A stretch of DNA of 64,000 nucleotides from Luteimonas terrae (GTDB lineage Bacteria > Pseudomonadota > Gammaproteobacteria > Xanthomonadales > Xanthomonadaceae). Below are positions 62,141-64,000 of this stretch, one piece after another (the first letter of the stretch is position 1; each line of letters opens with the position of its first letter). The stretch covers positions 372,001-436,000 of the forward strand of contig NZ_SMTG01000002.1 in the NCBI RefSeq assembly GCF_004358165.1, in the 5' to 3' direction. The notes below the pieces were generated by a model, which did no database searches, was not told the origin of the DNA, and worked only from the letters and a program-made list of their open reading frames with translations. The translations under genes and the position numbers were made by a program.

Positions 62141-62641
62141 GTGTCGACCGTGCCTCGATCCCGCAGCTGGACCCAGCCCGCGCTTCCCGTTCTGGTGGTG
62201 GCGCTGGCCTGCGTGGGCGCAGCGCGCGCGCAGAACGGGCCCACCCCGGGCGCGCCCGAAAACGCGCGGCTCGAGTATGCCCAGGTGCTGCGCGCCGAGC
62301 CGGTCTACCAGACCCTGCGCGCGACCAGCATGGTCGAGCGTTGCGAGGCGACCACGCCCGTCAGCGCCGAGGAACAGCGTCGCGGCTTCGCCCGCGTCGT
62401 CGGTGCGGTCCGGGACGTGCTGCGCTCGGAGGACGAGAAGGTCGACGAAGTCGACCGTTCGGCCGGCGGCGACTGTCGCATGGTGCCGGTGGAGCGCGAG
62501 TTCCGCCGTCCGATCGCCTACGACGTCGACTACGTGCACAAGGGCGTCAAGTATCGCTCGCGCCTGCCCTACGATCCCGGCAACCGGCTGCGCGTGCGCG
62601 TCTCGGTGACGCCGGTCGTGCCGCCGGCAGGCGAGCGATGA
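62141..62641 (+). CDS. Small exported protein, unknown function
   Basis: 166 residues from GTG 62141. A signal peptide (LPVLVVALACVGAARAQ) ends near residue 30. The mature part has two Cys (MVERCEATTP, GGDCRMVPV) that could form a disulfide, and a beta-rich end (YDVDYVHKGVKYRSRLPYD, LRVRVSVTPVV). The pattern recalls 17-kDa surface-antigen or UmoD-like proteins, but I cannot assign a family. An earlier ATG at 62033 would put a long low-complexity leader before the signal, so GTG is preferred. Confidence 0.72.
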   Translation: MSTVPRSRSWTQPALPVLVVALACVGAARAQNGPTPGAPENARLEYAQVLRAEPVYQTLRATSMVERCEATTPVSAEEQRRGFARVVGAVRDVLRSEDEKVDEVDRSAGGDCRMVPVEREFRRPIAYDVDYVHKGVKYRSRLPYDPGNRLRVRVSVTPVVPPAGER

Positions 62642-62802
62642 GCGGCGAGATGCGCGCTGTTGCAGTGCAGCGCCACGCGTGCGAGGATGCGCGCCTCATG
62701 AACGTCCTCCGCGCCGACGCCGACATCCTGACCTCCGCCCGTATGGCGTCGGGCATGACCTCGCGCGCGCGTCGACCGGAAGCCCACATTTCCCGGGGCT
62801 AG
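62638..62802 (+). CDS. Possible small gene coupled to the exported protein
   Basis: 54 residues. The ATG overlaps the previous stop as ATGA, the coupling used throughout the window. Content is His/Arg/Ala-rich with no motif. A terminator follows 38 bases later, so it would be the last gene of the unit. It could equally be untranslated 3' sequence. Confidence 0.3.
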   Translation: MSGEMRAVAVQRHACEDARLMNVLRADADILTSARMASGMTSRARRPEAHISRG

Positions 62803-62840
62803 TCGGAACGCGTTCGCCTGTGCGCACTGTTCTGTAGAAG

Positions 62841-62864
62841 ACCCGGCCGATGCCGGGTTTTTTC
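62841..62864 (+). terminator. Terminator between the exported protein unit and argF'
   Basis: ACCCGGC-CGAT-GCCGGGT with six or more T following. It could also act as a leader attenuator of argF', whose promoter I cannot place. Confidence 0.8.
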
Positions 62865-62935
62865 GTTTCCGACACCCGGTTTTCATCGACGCAGCCGATC
62901 CTCCCTTTCTTTCCATCGCCTCCACGAGATTCCCG

Positions 62936-63946
62936 ATGACCGCGATCCGACACTTCCTCAACACGCAGGACTGGTCCCGTCCCGACCTCGATGCCCTGCT
63001 GGCCGACGCCGCCGCGTTCAAGCGCGAGAAGCTCGGCGACGCGCTCAAAGGACGTTCGATCGCGCTGGTGTTCTTCAATCCGTCGATGCGCACGCGCACC
63101 AGTTTCGAGCTGGGCGCCTTCCAGCTCGGCGGTCACGCCATCGTGCTGCAGCCGGGCAAGGACGCGTGGCCGATCGAGTTCGATCTGGGCACGGTGATGG
63201 ACGGCGACACCGAGGAGCACATCGCCGAGGTCGCGCGCGTGCTCGGCCGCTACGTCGACATGATCGGCGTGCGCGCGTTTCCGAAGTTCGTCGACTGGTC
63301 GGTGGACCGCGAGGACAAGGTGCTCAAGGCTTTCGCGCAGTACTCGCCGGTGCCGGTCATCAACATGGAGACCATCACCCATCCCTGCCAGGAGCTGGCC
63401 CACGCGCTGGCGCTGCAGGAGCACTTCGGCACGTCCGATCTGCGCGGCAAGAAGTACGTGCTGACCTGGACCTACCACCCCAAGCCGCTCAACACCGCGG
63501 TCGCCAACTCCGCGCTCACCATTGCCACGCGGATGGGCATGGACGTGACCCTGCTGTGCCCGACGCCGGACTATGTGCTCGATGCGCGCTACATGGACTG
63601 GGCCAGGCAGAACGTCGCCGAGAGCGGTGGCTCGCTGGCCGTCAGCCACGACATCGACAGCGCCTACGCCGGCGCCGACGTGGTCTACGCCAAGAGCTGG
63701 GGCGCGCTGCCGTTCTTCGGCAACTGGGCGCCCGAGAAGCCGATCCGCGACCAGTACCAGCACTTCATCGTCGACGAGCGGAAGATGGCGCTGACCAACA
63801 ACGGCGTGTTCTCGCACTGCCTGCCGCTGCGTCGCAACGTCAAGGCGACCGACGCCGTCATGGATTCGCCGCAGTGCATCGCCATCGATGAAGCCGAGAA
63901 CCGCCTGCACGTGCAGAAGGCGGTCATGGCGACCCTGATGCGCTGA
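62936..63946 (+). CDS. argF': N-acetylornithine carbamoyltransferase
   Basis: 336 residues. Carbamoyl-phosphate loop FFNPSMRTRTSFELGAFQLG near residue 47, then HPCQELAHALALQEHFG and the C-terminal HCLPLRRNVKATDAVMD. It closely follows, from memory, the Xanthomonas enzyme that uses N-acetylornithine in place of ornithine, including the lysine near residue 303 (RNVKATD) reported as carboxylated there. It makes N-acetylcitrulline in the alternative arginine pathway. No other arg gene fits in the window. Confidence 0.95.
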   Translation: MTAIRHFLNTQDWSRPDLDALLADAAAFKREKLGDALKGRSIALVFFNPSMRTRTSFELGAFQLGGHAIVLQPGKDAWPIEFDLGTVMDGDTEEHIAEVARVLGRYVDMIGVRAFPKFVDWSVDREDKVLKAFAQYSPVPVINMETITHPCQELAHALALQEHFGTSDLRGKKYVLTWTYHPKPLNTAVANSALTIATRMGMDVTLLCPTPDYVLDARYMDWARQNVAESGGSLAVSHDIDSAYAGADVVYAKSWGALPFFGNWAPEKPIRDQYQHFIVDERKMALTNNGVFSHCLPLRRNVKATDAVMDSPQCIAIDEAENRLHVQKAVMATLMR

Positions 63947-64000
63947 CGCGCGTCGCATCCACACCGCATTCCTTTCCGCATCCCCACGGACCACACCCCA

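Noticed and set aside
1-64000. CRISPR array, prophage, insertion sequence or replication origin
   Set aside because: No regularly spaced repeats, transposase, integrase, phage structural gene or DnaA-box cluster was seen on reading both strands.

Overview
The window is high-GC chromosomal DNA from a gammaproteobacterium, most likely a Xanthomonadaceae member of the Lysobacter/Luteimonas type. The clearest lineage marker is the last gene (62936-63946). It encodes the N-acetylornithine form of ornithine carbamoyltransferase, which is typical of Xanthomonas relatives. The kdkA kinase, the exbB-exbD-msbA-lpxK-kdsB order and the dnaX-ybaB-recR order agree with this. I see no prophage, insertion sequence, integron or CRISPR array. 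The region reads as core genome with a few accessory islands.

Layout. 1-8384: TonB-energising ExbB/ExbD, lipid A and Kdo genes (msbA, lpxK, kdsB), a small phosphatase, an NHL-propeller protein and uvrC. 8403-9579: pgsA and tRNAs Gly, Cys, Gly, Leu. 9741-15028: a diguanylate cyclase, small unknown genes, a glutamate-synthase-like protein, an ArsC-like reductase and a dicarboxylate-type symporter. 15096-24369: what looks like a murein-peptide scavenging island. A leftward set (C40 peptidase, dipeptide epimerase, MurR/RpiR regulator, YkuD-fold lipoprotein, acetyltransferase) faces a rightward TonB-dependent receptor and serine hydrolase across a shared promoter region. 24443-25471: tRNA-Asp twice, tRNA-Val and HU. 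25734-32357: ppiD, mltD, gloB, a methyltransferase, rnhA, dnaQ and a PP2C phosphatase. 32905-36703: tRNA-Ser and LPS-core genes, including a heptosyltransferase-like gene and kdkA. 36700-40887: molybdopterin genes moaA, C, D, E. 40986-46617: 4.5S RNA, a leftward three-gene insert, tRNA-Ser, then dnaX-ybaB-recR-hinT. 46648-50979: a MoxR/DUF58/transglutaminase module with an Slp-type lipoprotein. 51027-53824: a GT39-like glycosyltransferase, maf and a small membrane protein. 53935-60344: the yceD-rpmF-fabH-fabD-fabG-acpP-fabF fatty-acid cluster. 60615-63946: cysS, a secreted protein and argF'.

Envelope biogenesis is the main theme: lipid A and Kdo, core heptose, phospholipid, fatty acids, murein turnover and TonB import. 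Most adjacent same-strand genes overlap by 1-4 bases (ATGA or TGATG), which indicates tightly coupled operons.

Three patterns cut across the annotation. First, at least six genes have a -10-like hexamer (TAnAAT/TAGACT type) ending 6-7 bases before the start codon, which suggests leaderless mRNAs. Second, a REP-like palindrome recurs in several intergenic spaces. Third, one short patch of the TonB receptor gene has G+C near 50 percent, against roughly 68-70 percent around it. All functional calls come from reading motifs; no database search was run.
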